Below are positions 32,622 through 41,629 of a stretch of DNA of 44,753 bases, in pieces (the first letter of the stretch is position 1; each line of letters begins with the position of its first letter). The notes under the pieces were generated by a model. That model searched no databases, was not told the DNA's origin, and saw nothing but the letters and a program-made list of their open reading frames with translations. This DNA is from Bradyrhizobium huanghuaihaiense (lineage in GTDB: Bacteria > Pseudomonadota > Alphaproteobacteria > Rhizobiales > Xanthobacteraceae): assembly GCF_007830635.1 (NCBI RefSeq), contig NZ_VLLA01000042.1, forward strand, positions 1 through 44,753, given 5' to 3'. A program made the position numbers and the translations under genes.

Positions 32622-33089
32622 ATGGTGAAACGAACGAGCTTCGAGGGCGATTCCTGTCCGATCGCGCGCTCGCTGGATGCGCTCGGCGACTGGTGGTCGC
32701 TGCTGATCATTCGCGAGGCACTGTTCGGCCTGCGCCGCTTCGGCGAATTCCAGAACAAGCTCGGCATGGCCAAGAACATCTTGTCAGTGCGGCTGCGCGC
32801 GCTGGTCGACCACGGGATTTTGGAAACCGCCCCCGCCTCCGACGGCAGCGCTTATCAAGAGTATGTGCTGACGCCGAAGGGCCGCGGCACCTTCCCGATC
32901 CTGGTCGCGCTGCGGCAATGGAGCGAGGAATTCGACGACCACCCCGAGGAGATCGCGACGATCCTGGTCGATCGCGAGAAGGGCCGGCCGGTGAAGAAGC
33001 TCGAGATGCGCGCAGAGGACGGGCGGCTACTCAGCCCGGCGGATACAACGCTGAAGCCGCGCGCCGCGCCGCGCCGGCGGTCGGCGTGA
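32622..33089 (+). CDS. HxlR-family transcriptional regulator (SDR-linked)
   Basis: A 155-residue HxlR-type winged-helix protein: CPIARSLDALGDWWSLLIIR with the family's Cys12 near the start, LFGLRRFGEFQNKLGMAKNI, LSVRLRALVDHGIL, EYVLTPKGRGTFPILVALRQ. The C-terminal 25 residues are basic and probably disordered (LKPRAAPRRRSA). It is divergent from the SDR gene and likely represses it. It is not a close copy of the azoR-linked regulator. Confidence 0.93.
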   Translation: MVKRTSFEGDSCPIARSLDALGDWWSLLIIREALFGLRRFGEFQNKLGMAKNILSVRLRALVDHGILETAPASDGSAYQEYVLTPKGRGTFPILVALRQWSEEFDDHPEEIATILVDREKGRPVKKLEMRAEDGRLLSPADTTLKPRAAPRRRSA

Positions 33090-33110
33090 TAGTCCCACGC
33101 GGTACCACCC

Positions 33111-33190
33111 CGTCATTGCGAGCGCAGCGAAGCAATCCAGACTGCCTCCGCGGAAAGACTCTGGATTGCTTCGCTGCGCTCGCAATGACG
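33111..33190. repeat. 31-bp perfect inverted repeat, CATTGCGAG type
   Basis: Positions 33111-33141 and 33160-33190 are perfect inverted copies with an 18-bp loop; the arms begin CGTCATTGCGAGCGCAGCG. It lies 21 bp after the HxlR stop and could act as a terminator-like hairpin. I remember the same sequence as a very common dispersed element of Bradyrhizobium and Rhodopseudomonas. Confidence 0.9.
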
Positions 33191-33224
33191 ACGTTGATGT
33201 GGCAGCGCGCCCAACTCTCTCCCC

Positions 33225-33353
33225 GTCACCCTGAGGTGGCCGCTTCTTCAGCGGCCCTCGAAGGGCGACGGCCCGGCTGCATCCAGGCCGTTCATCCTTC
33301 GAGGCTCCCGGCGCGATGCTCTGCATCGCGCCACTCGCGCGTCAGGATGACGG
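33225..33353. repeat. intergenic repeat, GTCACCCTGAGGTG type
   Basis: Starts with GTCACCCTGAGGTG and ends GTCAGGATGACGG, with internal inverted parts GTGGCCGCT/AGCGGCC, CCTCGAAGG/CCTTCGAGG and GCGCGATGC/GCATCGCGC. It is a third family of dispersed palindromic repeat, 34 bp after the 31-bp inverted repeat. No gene in it. Confidence 0.8.
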
Positions 33354-33373
33354 GGTGATTTTGGCCGGACTCC

Positions 33374-33634
33374 TCACGACAGCTTCCGCCTCGTCCGCAG
33401 CCGCAAATGCTCGTCGGCCTCCAGCTGTGTCATCCCCAGGAGATAATGCAGCACGTCCAGCTTGTGGCGCTCGGCGAGCTTGCGCAACGCAGCCGCTTGC
33501 TCGGCGATGAAGGCCACCGCCTCATCTGCCCCGCCTTCCCCCGGTTCCTCGTTGCGCGAGCCTCCCCGCGCGCCCGATACGGCGCGCGCCCGCTTCTTTC
33601 CCGGCCTTGTCACCCGTCCCCACCCCGAATCCAT
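33374..33634 (-). CDS. small conserved hypothetical protein, 86 aa
   Basis: An 86-residue protein. The first 35 residues are basic and Gly-rich (MDSGWGRVTRPGKKRARAVS), the rest is a confident helical part, AVAFIAEQAAALRKLAERHK followed by LDVLHYLLGMTQLEADEHLR. It ends RTRRKLS. I remember it as conserved next to topA in Bradyrhizobium, function unknown. Start uncertain: ATG 33634 is used; a GTG at 33649 would add five residues (MSLWG). Confidence 0.68.
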   Translation of the reverse strand: MDSGWGRVTRPGKKRARAVSGARGGSRNEEPGEGGADEAVAFIAEQAAALRKLAERHKLDVLHYLLGMTQLEADEHLRLRTRRKLS

Positions 33635-33742
33635 GCCCCACAGAGACACTACGCCGATAGGGATCGCAACTCCAAGGTGGTAATTTGCAACTTTCTCGAT
33701 ATGAAACTTTTCCCATTCGGAGCGCTTTCAACACCCCCCGAT

Positions 33743-33771
33743 TTGACAGCGGGGGCCTCACCACCCATGTT
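33743..33771 (+). promoter_or_regulatory. possible promoter of topA
   Basis: TTGACA at 33743-33748 and CATGTT at 33766-33771, spacer 17 bp, 70 bp before the topA ATG. The -35 box is perfect, the -10 box weak. Confidence 0.35.
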
Positions 33772-33841
33772 CGGGGCGAAACGGCCGACCCGAGTCCTTT
33801 CGTTTTCGGCCCGAGATTTTCCCGTAAGCCACTGGAACTAA

Positions 33842-36589
33842 ATGAATATCGTCATTGTGGAGTCGCCGGCGAAAGCCAAGACGATCAACAAATATCTGGG
33901 CTCGTCCTACGAGGTTCTGGCCTCGTTCGGCCATGTCCGCGATCTCCCGGCGAAGAACGGTTCCGTCGATCCCGACGCCAATTTCAAGATGATCTGGGAG
34001 GTCGACCCCAAGGCGGCCGGCCGGCTCAACGATATCGCCAAATCCCTGAAGGGCGCCGACCGCCTGATTCTGGCGACCGACCCTGATCGCGAGGGCGAGG
34101 CCATCTCCTGGCACGTGCTGGAGGTGATGAAGGAGAAGCGCGCGCTGAAGGATCAGAAGATCGAGCGCGTGGTGTTCAACGCCATCACCAAGCAGGCCGT
34201 CACGGACGCGATGAAGCATCCGCGCGAGATCGACGGCGCGCTGGTCGACGCTTACATGGCGCGCCGCGCGCTGGACTATCTGGTCGGCTTCACCCTCTCC
34301 CCCGTGCTGTGGCGCAAGCTGCCCGGCGCCCGCTCGGCCGGCCGCGTGCAGTCGGTGGCGCTCCGCCTCGTCTGCGACCGCGAGCTCGAGATCGAGAAGT
34401 TCGTGCCGCGCGAATACTGGTCGCTGATCGCGACCCTGCTCACCCCGCGCGGCGACGCCTTCGAGGCCCGCCTCGTCGGCGCCGACGGCAAGAAGATCCA
34501 GCGTCTCGACATCGGCACCGGCGCGGAAGCCGAAGACTTCAAGAAGGCGCTTGAGCTTGCGAACTACGCGGTCACCGCGGTCGACGCCAAGCCGGCCCGG
34601 CGCAATCCGCAGGCGCCCTTCACCACCTCGACGCTGCAGCAGGAAGCCAGCCGCAAATACGGCTTTGCGCCGGCTCACACCATGCGCATCGCCCAACGCC
34701 TCTATGAAGGCATCGACATCGGCGGCGAGACCACCGGACTCATTACTTATATGCGTACCGACGGCGTGCAGATCGCCCCCGAGGCGATCACCCAGGCGCG
34801 CAAGGTGATCGGCGAGGATTACGGCAACGCCTACGTGCCGGACGCGCCGCGCCAGTACCAGGCCAAGGCCAAGAACGCCCAGGAAGCGCACGAAGCGATC
34901 CGCCCGACCGACCTCTCCCGCCGCCCCGCCAGCATGAGCCGCAAGCTCGATGCCGATCAGGCCCGGCTCTATGAGCTGATCTGGAAGCGCACCATCGCCA
35001 GCCAGATGGAGGCGGCCGAGCTCGAGCGCACCACCGTCGACATCACCGCGAAGGCCGGCGGCCGGACGCTGGAGCTGCGCGCCACCGGTCAGGTCGTCAA
35101 GTTCGACGGCTTCCTCGCACTCTATCAGGAAGGCCGCGACGACGAGGAGGACGAGGATTCCCGCCGCCTGCCCGCGATGAGCCCGAACGACGCGCTGAAG
35201 CGGCAGTCGCTGTCCGTCACCCAGCACTTCACCGAGCCGCCGCCGCGCTTCTCGGAAGCTTCGCTGGTCAAGCGCATGGAAGAGCTCGGCATCGGCCGGC
35301 CCTCGACCTATGCCTCGATCCTCCAGGTGCTGAAGGACCGCGGCTACGTCAAGCTGGAGAAGAAGCGTCTGCACGGCGAGGACAAGGGCCGTGTCGTGGT
35401 CGCCTTCCTTGAAAGCTTCTTTGCCCGCTACGTCGAATACGATTTCACCGCCGGCCTCGAAGAGCAGCTCGACCGCATCTCCAATAACGAGATCTCCTGG
35501 CAGCAGGTTCTGAAGGACTTCTGGACTGGCTTCATCGGCGCCGTCGATGACATCAAGGATCTGCGCGTGGCGCAGGTGCTCGACGTGCTCGACGACATGC
35601 TGGGCCAGCACATCTATCCGCCGCGCGCGGATGGCGGCGACATCAGGCAGTGCCCGAACTGCGGCACCGGCCGACTGAATCTGAAGGCCGGCAAGTTCGG
35701 CGCCTTCGTCGGCTGCTCGAACTATCCGGAATGCCGCTACACCCGTCAGCTCGCCGCCGACGGCGAGGCGACCGCCGACCGTTCGCTCGGCCAGGACCCC
35801 GATACGGGTCGCGATGTCTGGGTCAAGGCCGGCCGCTTCGGCCCCTACATCCAGCTCGGCGAGCAGAAGGATTATGAGGAAGGCGAGAAGCCGAAGCGCG
35901 CGGGCATCCCCAAGGGCACCTCGCCCAGCGATGTCGATCTCGAGCTTGCGCTGAAGCTGCTGTCGCTGCCGCGCGAGATCGGCAAGCATCCGGAGACCGG
36001 CCAGCCCATCACGGCGGGCCTCGGCCGCTTCGGGCCGTTCGTGAAGCACGAGAAGACTTATGCGAGCTTAGAGGCCGGCGACGAGGTCTTCGACATCGGC
36101 CTCAACCGCGCGGTGACGCTGATCGCGGAGAAGGTCGCCAAGGGCCCGAGCCGCCGCTTCGGCGCCGATCCCGGCAAGGCCATCGGCGATCATCCGACGC
36201 TCGGCACCGTCACCGTGAAGAGCGGCCGCTACGGCGCCTATGTCACCGCCGGCGGCGTCAACGCCACGATCCCGGCCGAGTTCGAGAAGGACGCCATCAC
36301 GCTGCCGCAGGCGATCGCGCTGATCGACGAGCGCGCGGCCAAGGGCGGCGGCAAGGCCAAGGCGAAGAAGGCTGCAAAGCCCGCCAAGGCCAAGAAGGCT
36401 GCGGAAAAGGCCGACGGCGAGGATGCCGCGCCAAAACCGAAGAAACCGGCCGCGAAGAAAGCCGCGGCCAAATCCAAATCCGAATCCACCAGCAAGGCGC
36501 GCGCCGCCGTGTCGTCGACCGCAAAGACGTCGCCGACCAAGGCCGCCGCCACCAAGGCTCCGGCCAAGAAGAGTGCCGGCAAGACTTAA
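33842..36589 (+). CDS. topA: DNA topoisomerase I (type IA)
   Basis: A 915-residue topoisomerase that relaxes negative supercoils. The Toprim domain has Glu7 (VESPAKAKTI) and Asp80-Asp82-Glu84 (ATDPDREGEA). The catalytic tyrosine is Tyr303 in ITYMRTDG. A C4 zinc finger occurs at about 604-631 (CPNCGTGRLNL then FVGCSNYPEC). After further repeats of the TopA C-terminal kind (GRFGPYIQLG, GRFGPFVKHE, GRYGAYVTAG), the last 78 residues are a Lys/Ala-rich tail (KAKAKKAAKPAKAKKAAEK...), which probably binds DNA non-specifically. No strong Shine-Dalgarno is seen; ATG 33842 fixed by MNIVIVESPAKA. Confidence 0.97.
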   Translation: MNIVIVESPAKAKTINKYLGSSYEVLASFGHVRDLPAKNGSVDPDANFKMIWEVDPKAAGRLNDIAKSLKGADRLILATDPDREGEAISWHVLEVMKEKRALKDQKIERVVFNAITKQAVTDAMKHPREIDGALVDAYMARRALDYLVGFTLSPVLWRKLPGARSAGRVQSVALRLVCDRELEIEKFVPREYWSLIATLLTPRGDAFEARLVGADGKKIQRLDIGTGAEAEDFKKALELANYAVTAVDAKPARRNPQAPFTTSTLQQEASRKYGFAPAHTMRIAQRLYEGIDIGGETTGLITYMRTDGVQIAPEAITQARKVIGEDYGNAYVPDAPRQYQAKAKNAQEAHEAIRPTDLSRRPASMSRKLDADQARLYELIWKRTIASQMEAAELERTTVDITAKAGGRTLELRATGQVVKFDGFLALYQEGRDDEEDEDSRRLPAMSPNDALKRQSLSVTQHFTEPPPRFSEASLVKRMEELGIGRPSTYASILQVLKDRGYVKLEKKRLHGEDKGRVVVAFLESFFARYVEYDFTAGLEEQLDRISNNEISWQQVLKDFWTGFIGAVDDIKDLRVAQVLDVLDDMLGQHIYPPRADGGDIRQCPNCGTGRLNLKAGKFGAFVGCSNYPECRYTRQLAADGEATADRSLGQDPDTGRDVWVKAGRFGPYIQLGEQKDYEEGEKPKRAGIPKGTSPSDVDLELALKLLSLPREIGKHPETGQPITAGLGRFGPFVKHEKTYASLEAGDEVFDIGLNRAVTLIAEKVAKGPSRRFGADPGKAIGDHPTLGTVTVKSGRYGAYVTAGGVNATIPAEFEKDAITLPQAIALIDERAAKGGGKAKAKKAAKPAKAKKAAEKADGEDAAPKPKKPAAKKAAAKSKSESTSKARAAVSSTAKTSPTKAAATKAPAKKSAGKT

Positions 36590-36608
36590 GTGAAGAATTA
36601 GAGGTTAA

Positions 36609-38960
36609 GTGAAACCAAAGAAAGACCGTGGCTTTCCCGACAGGCAAGCCATCGTCGCCTTCATCAAGGCAAATCCAGGAAAGGTCGGGACCCGCGAAAT
36701 TGCGCGCGAGTTCGGCCTGAAGAACGCCGATCGCGTCGAGCTCAAGCGCATGCTGCGCGAGCTCGCCGACGACGGGACCATCAAGAAGAAGCGCCACAAG
36801 ATGTCGGAGCCGGACGCGCTGCCGCCGACGCTGGTCGCCGACATCACCGGCCGTGACCGCGACGGCGAATTGATCGCCACTCCCACCGAATGGGACGAGG
36901 TCGAGAGCGGCGAGCCGCCAAAGATCCTCATCGAGATGCCACGCCGGCCCAAGCCCGGCACCGCCGCCGGCGTACGCGACCGCGTGCTGCTGCGCGTCGA
37001 GCGCTCCGAGGAGACCGAAGGACCGGCTTATCGCGGCCGCATCATCAAGGTCTTCGACAAGACCAAGACCCGCATCCTCGGCGTGTTCCGCAGCCTTCCC
37101 GAAGGCGGTGGACGGCTCGTCCCCGTGGACAAGAAGTCCGCCGATCGCGAGTTGAACATCGCCCCGGCCGATGCGCACGGCGCGCAGGACGGCGACCTCG
37201 TCAGCGTCGACATCGTCCGCACGCGCAGCTTTGGCCTCGCTTCGGGACGGGTCAAGGAGAAGCTTGGCTCGGTCAAGTCGGAGAAGGCGATCAGCCTGAT
37301 CGCGATCTACGCCCACGACATCCCCCTGCAGTTCTCCTCCGCCGCCGAGCGCGAGGCGGAAGCCGCAGAGCCGGCGAACCTGAAGGGCCGCGAGGACTGG
37401 CGCGACGTGCCGCTCGTCACCATCGATCCGCCGGATGCAAAAGATCACGACGACGCGGTGCATGCGCAAGCCGACGAGGATCCCAACAACAAGGGCGGAT
37501 TCATCGTCAACGTCGCCATCGCCGACGTCAGCTTCTACGTCCGGCCGGGCACCGCGCTCGACCGCGACGCGCTCGACCGCGGCAACTCGGTCTATTTCCC
37601 CGACCGCGTCGTGCCGATGCTGCCCGAGCGCATCTCCAACAATCTCTGCTCGCTGGTGCCGGGCGAGCCCCGCGGCGCGCTCGCGGTGCGCATGGTGCTC
37701 GGCCCCGACGGCCGCAAGCGCTCGCACAGTTTTCATCGCATCCTGATGCGCTCGGCCGCAAAGCTGAGCTACGCGCAGGCGCAGGCCGCGATCGACGGAC
37801 GGCCTGATGACACCACCGGCCCCCTGCTCGATCCGATCCTCAAGCCCCTCTACGCCGCCTATGCCTGCGCCAAGCGCGCAAGAGACGAGCGCGATCCGCT
37901 CAATCTCGATCTGCCCGAGCGCAAGATCCTCTTGAAGAGCGACGGCACGGTCGACCGCGTCGTCGTGCCCGAGCGTCTCGACGCGCATAAGCTGATCGAG
38001 GAGTTCATGATCCTCGCCAACGTCGCGGCAGCCGAGATGCTGGAGAAGAGGTCGCTGCCGCTGATCTACCGCGTGCATGACGAGCCGACGCTGGAGAAGG
38101 TCCACGCGCTCGCGGAATTCCTGGAGACGCTGGACGTCCCCTTCGCCAAATCAGGCGCGCTGCGCCCGACGACGTTCAACCGCGTGCTGGCCCAGCTCGA
38201 AGGCCATGACTACTATCCGCTGGTCAGCGAGGTCGTGCTGCGCGCCCAGGCGCAGGCGGAATATTCCTCGGAGAATTACGGCCATTTCGGCCTGAACCTG
38301 CGCCGCTACGCCCATTTCACTTCGCCGATCCGCCGCTATGCCGACCTCGTCGTGCACCGCGCGCTGGTCCGTGCGCTCGGCCTTGGCGAAGGCGCCCTGC
38401 CCGACAGCGAGACGCCGGAAACCTTAAGCGAGGTCGCCGCGCATATTTCGCTGACCGAGCGCCGCGCGATGAAGGCGGAGCGCGAGACGGTCGACCGCCT
38501 GATCGCCCATCATCTCGCCGACCGCATCGGCGCGAGCTTCCAGGGCCGCGTCTCCGGCGTCACCCGCGCCGGGCTGTTCGTCAAGCTGAGCGAGACCGGC
38601 GCCGACGGACTGATCCCGATCAGATCCCTCGGCACGGAATATTTCAACTATGACGAGAGCCGTCACGCCCTGGTCGGTACGCGCAGCGGCACCATGTATC
38701 AGCTTGGCGACGTCGTCGACGTCCGCCTGATCGAAGCCGCCCCCATCGCGGGCGCGCTGCGCTTCGAGCTGCTGTCGTCCTCCAGCGAGACTGCGCCGCG
38801 GGACCGCAGGCGGCCCGGTCAACAACGCCGCCCCTCGATCAAAGCCCATCCCGGCCGCAGTCCGGAGAGAAAACGCAAGCCGGAGAAGCAAAAGTCCGGC
38901 AAGGGGAAGAAGGGCAAGAACAAGGGAAAAGGTAAGGGCAAGAAGGGCAAGGCGTGGTGA
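36609..38960 (+). CDS. rnr: ribonuclease R
   Basis: A 783-residue 3'-to-5' exoribonuclease that degrades structured RNA. Parts in order: N-terminal helix-turn-helix (TREIAREFGLKNADRVELKR), cold-shock domains, RNB catalytic domain with DPPDAKDHDDAVHA (the metal-binding aspartates) and YFPDRVVPMLPERISNNLCS, HFTSPIRRYADLVVHR, an S1 domain (GRVSGVTRAGLFVKLSETGA), and a highly basic Lys/Gly tail of about 50 residues. Start: GTG at 36609, with AGAGG upstream. 19 bp separate it from topA, so the two genes probably form one transcript. Confidence 0.97.
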   Translation: MKPKKDRGFPDRQAIVAFIKANPGKVGTREIAREFGLKNADRVELKRMLRELADDGTIKKKRHKMSEPDALPPTLVADITGRDRDGELIATPTEWDEVESGEPPKILIEMPRRPKPGTAAGVRDRVLLRVERSEETEGPAYRGRIIKVFDKTKTRILGVFRSLPEGGGRLVPVDKKSADRELNIAPADAHGAQDGDLVSVDIVRTRSFGLASGRVKEKLGSVKSEKAISLIAIYAHDIPLQFSSAAEREAEAAEPANLKGREDWRDVPLVTIDPPDAKDHDDAVHAQADEDPNNKGGFIVNVAIADVSFYVRPGTALDRDALDRGNSVYFPDRVVPMLPERISNNLCSLVPGEPRGALAVRMVLGPDGRKRSHSFHRILMRSAAKLSYAQAQAAIDGRPDDTTGPLLDPILKPLYAAYACAKRARDERDPLNLDLPERKILLKSDGTVDRVVVPERLDAHKLIEEFMILANVAAAEMLEKRSLPLIYRVHDEPTLEKVHALAEFLETLDVPFAKSGALRPTTFNRVLAQLEGHDYYPLVSEVVLRAQAQAEYSSENYGHFGLNLRRYAHFTSPIRRYADLVVHRALVRALGLGEGALPDSETPETLSEVAAHISLTERRAMKAERETVDRLIAHHLADRIGASFQGRVSGVTRAGLFVKLSETGADGLIPIRSLGTEYFNYDESRHALVGTRSGTMYQLGDVVDVRLIEAAPIAGALRFELLSSSSETAPRDRRRPGQQRRPSIKAHPGRSPERKRKPEKQKSGKGKKGKNKGKGKGKKGKAW

Positions 38961-38962
38961 CG

Positions 38963-39394
38963 ATGAGCACGGCCCCAAAGATCTGGACGCGCGAGACTGG
39001 CCTCGTCGAGAAGCGCGACGTCTGGTCGGCGATGAAACGCGGCTTTCGCGGCCGCTGCCCGCGCTGCGGCGAGGGCAAGCTGTTCCGTGCCTTCCTGAAG
39101 ACCGCCGACAATTGCGCCAAATGTGGCCTCGATTTCACGCCGCACCGCGCCGACGATCTGCCCGCCTATCTCGTCATCGTCATCGTCGGCCACATCGTGG
39201 TGCCCGCGATTCTCTGGATCGAGACCAATTACACCACGCCGGTCTGGCTCAGCTTCGCGGCCTATCTGCCCTTCACGTTCTTTGCCTCGCTCGGCCTGCT
39301 GCAGCCGGTCAAGGGCGCCGTGGTCGGCTTGCAATGGGCTCTGCGCATGCACGGCTTTGACGAGAACCCTCCGGATGGTATTCCGCCGGTCTAA
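38963..39394 (+). CDS. DUF983 zinc-ribbon membrane protein
   Basis: A 143-residue DUF983 protein. A zinc ribbon is formed by CPRCGEGKLF and CAKCGLDF (about residues 32-59), followed by two membrane helices (AYLVIVIVGHIVVPAILW and WLSFAAYLPFTFFASLGL). Function unknown; always found near rnr/topA in this group as I remember. ATG 38963 lies 2 bp after the rnr stop; GTG codons at 38954 or 38957 would overlap rnr and are alternatives. Confidence 0.9.
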   Translation: MSTAPKIWTRETGLVEKRDVWSAMKRGFRGRCPRCGEGKLFRAFLKTADNCAKCGLDFTPHRADDLPAYLVIVIVGHIVVPAILWIETNYTTPVWLSFAAYLPFTFFASLGLLQPVKGAVVGLQWALRMHGFDENPPDGIPPV

Positions 39395-39426
39395 GCAATA
39401 AGCAAAAAAACGGTTTGGGTGAGGAC

Positions 39427-40176
39427 ATGACGGATATTTCGCAGGGTGAAGAAAAGGCCAAGATCCACGAAGGCAAGGAAGCCGACCACCATCCCTATTT
39501 CCGCCCGAAGGATGCCGCGACCCTGATCCTGGTCGATCGCAGCGGCGCGATCCCGAAGGTCCTGGTCGGCAAGCGCCACGACAAGGTGGTGTTCATGCCC
39601 GGCAAATTCGTCTTCCCCGGCGGCCGTGTCGACAAGGACGACTACCGCGTGCCGGTTGCAGCGCCCATCACCGCGGAGCTGGAAGCAAATCTCGCCAAGG
39701 GCAGCCCGAAGACCCCGGCCTCGCGCGCAAAATCGCTGGCGATCGCTGCGATCCGCGAGGCCTGCGAGGAGACCGGCCTCTGTCTCGGCCGCAACGCGGA
39801 GGGCAAGGCCAGGCTCGAAGGTCCGTGGAAGCCGTTTGCGGATGCAGGCCTGCTGCCCGACCCCTCCAGCCTGTTCCTGATCGCGCGCGCGATCACCCCG
39901 CCTGGCCGCGTCAAGCGGTTCGACACCCGCTTCTTCACCGCCGATGCCTCCGCCATCACCCACCGGGTCGAGGGCGTGATCCACGCCGATGCCGAGCTGG
40001 TCGAGCTGGTCTGGGTCGAGCTCGGCTCGAAACCGCTCGCCGATCTGCATCCGATGACGCGCAACGTGCTCAACGAGCTCGACACCCGCCTTGCCACCGG
40101 CCCGCTCCGCCACGACGCGCCGGTGCCGTTCTTCCATTTCTACGGCGGCAAGATGCAGAAAGACATTCTGGGCTGA
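39427..40176 (+). CDS. NUDIX hydrolase
   Basis: A 249-residue NUDIX protein. The box is IREACEETGL (core REx2EExGx), with a Lys in place of the usual upstream Glu of the GX5E part. FPGGRVDKDDYRVP precedes it, and an insertion lies between the FPGGR strand and the box, as in NUDT7/NUDT19-type enzymes. It probably cleaves a nucleotide diphosphate derivative such as CoA or NAD(H); substrate not predictable. It follows the DUF983 gene by 32 bp. ATG 39427 is chosen over a TTG at 39415. Confidence 0.9.
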   Translation: MTDISQGEEKAKIHEGKEADHHPYFRPKDAATLILVDRSGAIPKVLVGKRHDKVVFMPGKFVFPGGRVDKDDYRVPVAAPITAELEANLAKGSPKTPASRAKSLAIAAIREACEETGLCLGRNAEGKARLEGPWKPFADAGLLPDPSSLFLIARAITPPGRVKRFDTRFFTADASAITHRVEGVIHADAELVELVWVELGSKPLADLHPMTRNVLNELDTRLATGPLRHDAPVPFFHFYGGKMQKDILG

Positions 40177-40204
40177 TCCAGCCGCCAGAGCTCTCCAGGC
40201 CTGC

Positions 40205-41563
40205 TCACGCGATCAGCAAACTCAGCGCGGCACCTCTGAAGGCCCGGTCTTCGCGGCCACCTTGTCCGTGGCCGATCGCCCAATGCCGGGGCCACGCCAG
40301 CTGGTCCAGCCCTCGCGACGTCGCAGAGGTGAAGGACGACCAGCGCGGAGAATCGTGATGGCGGTAGAGGAGACCGCCGGGGCCCATATCCGGATAGATC
40401 GCGACGTGAATATCGAAGCGGTCGCCTGCCGGAAGATCGGGTCCGAACCAATAGGTCGGGCTGCGTCCCGGCTCACGACCAACGATGGCTGTCAGAGTTT
40501 GCCTCGGTCCCCGAAGCCCAAGCCAGAACGGCGCGATCGAACCAGGCGCGAAAGCCGTGAAAATCGTCTGCGCCGATGCGACGTCGGTCGCAGCACTTTG
40601 TCCCACCAGTCTCAGCTCGATCCTATCTCCGCTCTCCACACGTCGGCTGAACGGCGCTTCGGCTTCCCCGAGCGGCAGCTCCCTCCACCGGGCGGGATCA
40701 GGATCGCACAGCGGCCATTCCAACTTCTCCCTGACGGCACCGTCGGTATCGAGCACCTGGTAACGCAGGCCTTCCTCGTCGAGCGCAGCTTGGATGCAAT
40801 GCAGATACTCGACGCCTTCCGGCATCCTGTGAGCCGTTCCCGCGCCCGCAGTGCAAATCTGGAGGACACCGCGATGCGCCTGCACGTCGAAGGCGAGGAT
40901 GTGGCTGCACAGATAGGCAAGCACGTTTTCATTCACCAGGATGTCCCAGAACGGGCGAGCGTATTCGTGGCCGATCTCGCGCTGATATGTCCCTGTAAAG
41001 CCGTTGATCGGAAACACCGGATGATGACCAAGGACGAGCTTGTGCCGGGCATCACCATGCTCCCTGAGCGTTGCCTCCAGCCACGCCAGCTCGACATGGC
41101 CCTCACCGCCAAGGCCACTCCAGAGCGTGTTGACGAACACCATCAGGAGATCGCCGCGCCTCACGAAGTATGACAGACCGGCTTGCCCCGGCGGCCCATT
41201 GTCCGGCAGGTCCAGCACTGCGCGAAACACCGCCTCGCTCATCAAATCATAGGTCGTGTGATTGCCGGTCGTATGCCACATCGGAATGGCCGCACGGTCG
41301 AGCCATGCCATTTCCGTATCCAGCCAATAGCGCCACTGCGCACGCAGCGCGTCCGGATCCGGCGTCAGTCCGATGATTTCATCGCCCGGAAAGAGAACAA
41401 AGTCAGGCTGCGGTCTCAGGCGTTGAACGACTGCGTTGACCGAGGCGAAGGTCTTTTCGTGCAGGGCACCGGGCACGCCCGAGCACGAGTCGCCATACAA
41501 CAGAAATTGGTGGCCCTTGCCGCGCGGCAGAAGCGCGGGAATGGGATTATTCGCAGAGGTCAT
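40205..41563 (-). CDS. metallophosphoesterase-like protein with altered metal motifs
   Basis: A 452-residue protein with calcineurin-like phosphoesterase features in residues about 15-235: LLYGDSCSG (Asp25), LFPGDEI (Asp61), TTGNHTT (Asn111-His112), VLGHHPVF (His190-His191) and YLCSHILAFD (His231). The usual last motif GHxH is replaced by SHIL, and the first DxH by DSC, so one or two metal ligands are missing. The C-terminal 200 residues are a separate beta-rich part (ELRLVGQSAATDVASAQTIF and SPTYWFGPDLPAGDRFD). No signal peptide. It may be a weak or inactive phosphatase, or use a variant site. Confidence 0.78.
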   Translation of the reverse strand: MTSANNPIPALLPRGKGHQFLLYGDSCSGVPGALHEKTFASVNAVVQRLRPQPDFVLFPGDEIIGLTPDPDALRAQWRYWLDTEMAWLDRAAIPMWHTTGNHTTYDLMSEAVFRAVLDLPDNGPPGQAGLSYFVRRGDLLMVFVNTLWSGLGGEGHVELAWLEATLREHGDARHKLVLGHHPVFPINGFTGTYQREIGHEYARPFWDILVNENVLAYLCSHILAFDVQAHRGVLQICTAGAGTAHRMPEGVEYLHCIQAALDEEGLRYQVLDTDGAVREKLEWPLCDPDPARWRELPLGEAEAPFSRRVESGDRIELRLVGQSAATDVASAQTIFTAFAPGSIAPFWLGLRGPRQTLTAIVGREPGRSPTYWFGPDLPAGDRFDIHVAIYPDMGPGGLLYRHHDSPRWSSFTSATSRGLDQLAWPRHWAIGHGQGGREDRAFRGAALSLLIA

Positions 41564-41629
41564 GGCCTTCCATCGCGGTGTTTGGCCGCGAAGATGGCAA
41601 TTTCCGGAACGTGTCGCAACCAGGCTTGA

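Noticed and set aside
33758..36049. 763-codon open frame on the minus strand
   Set aside because: Antisense of topA, kept open by codon bias; no start signal and no known domain.
36297..38105. 602-codon open frame on the minus strand
   Set aside because: Antisense of rnr and the end of topA, same reason.
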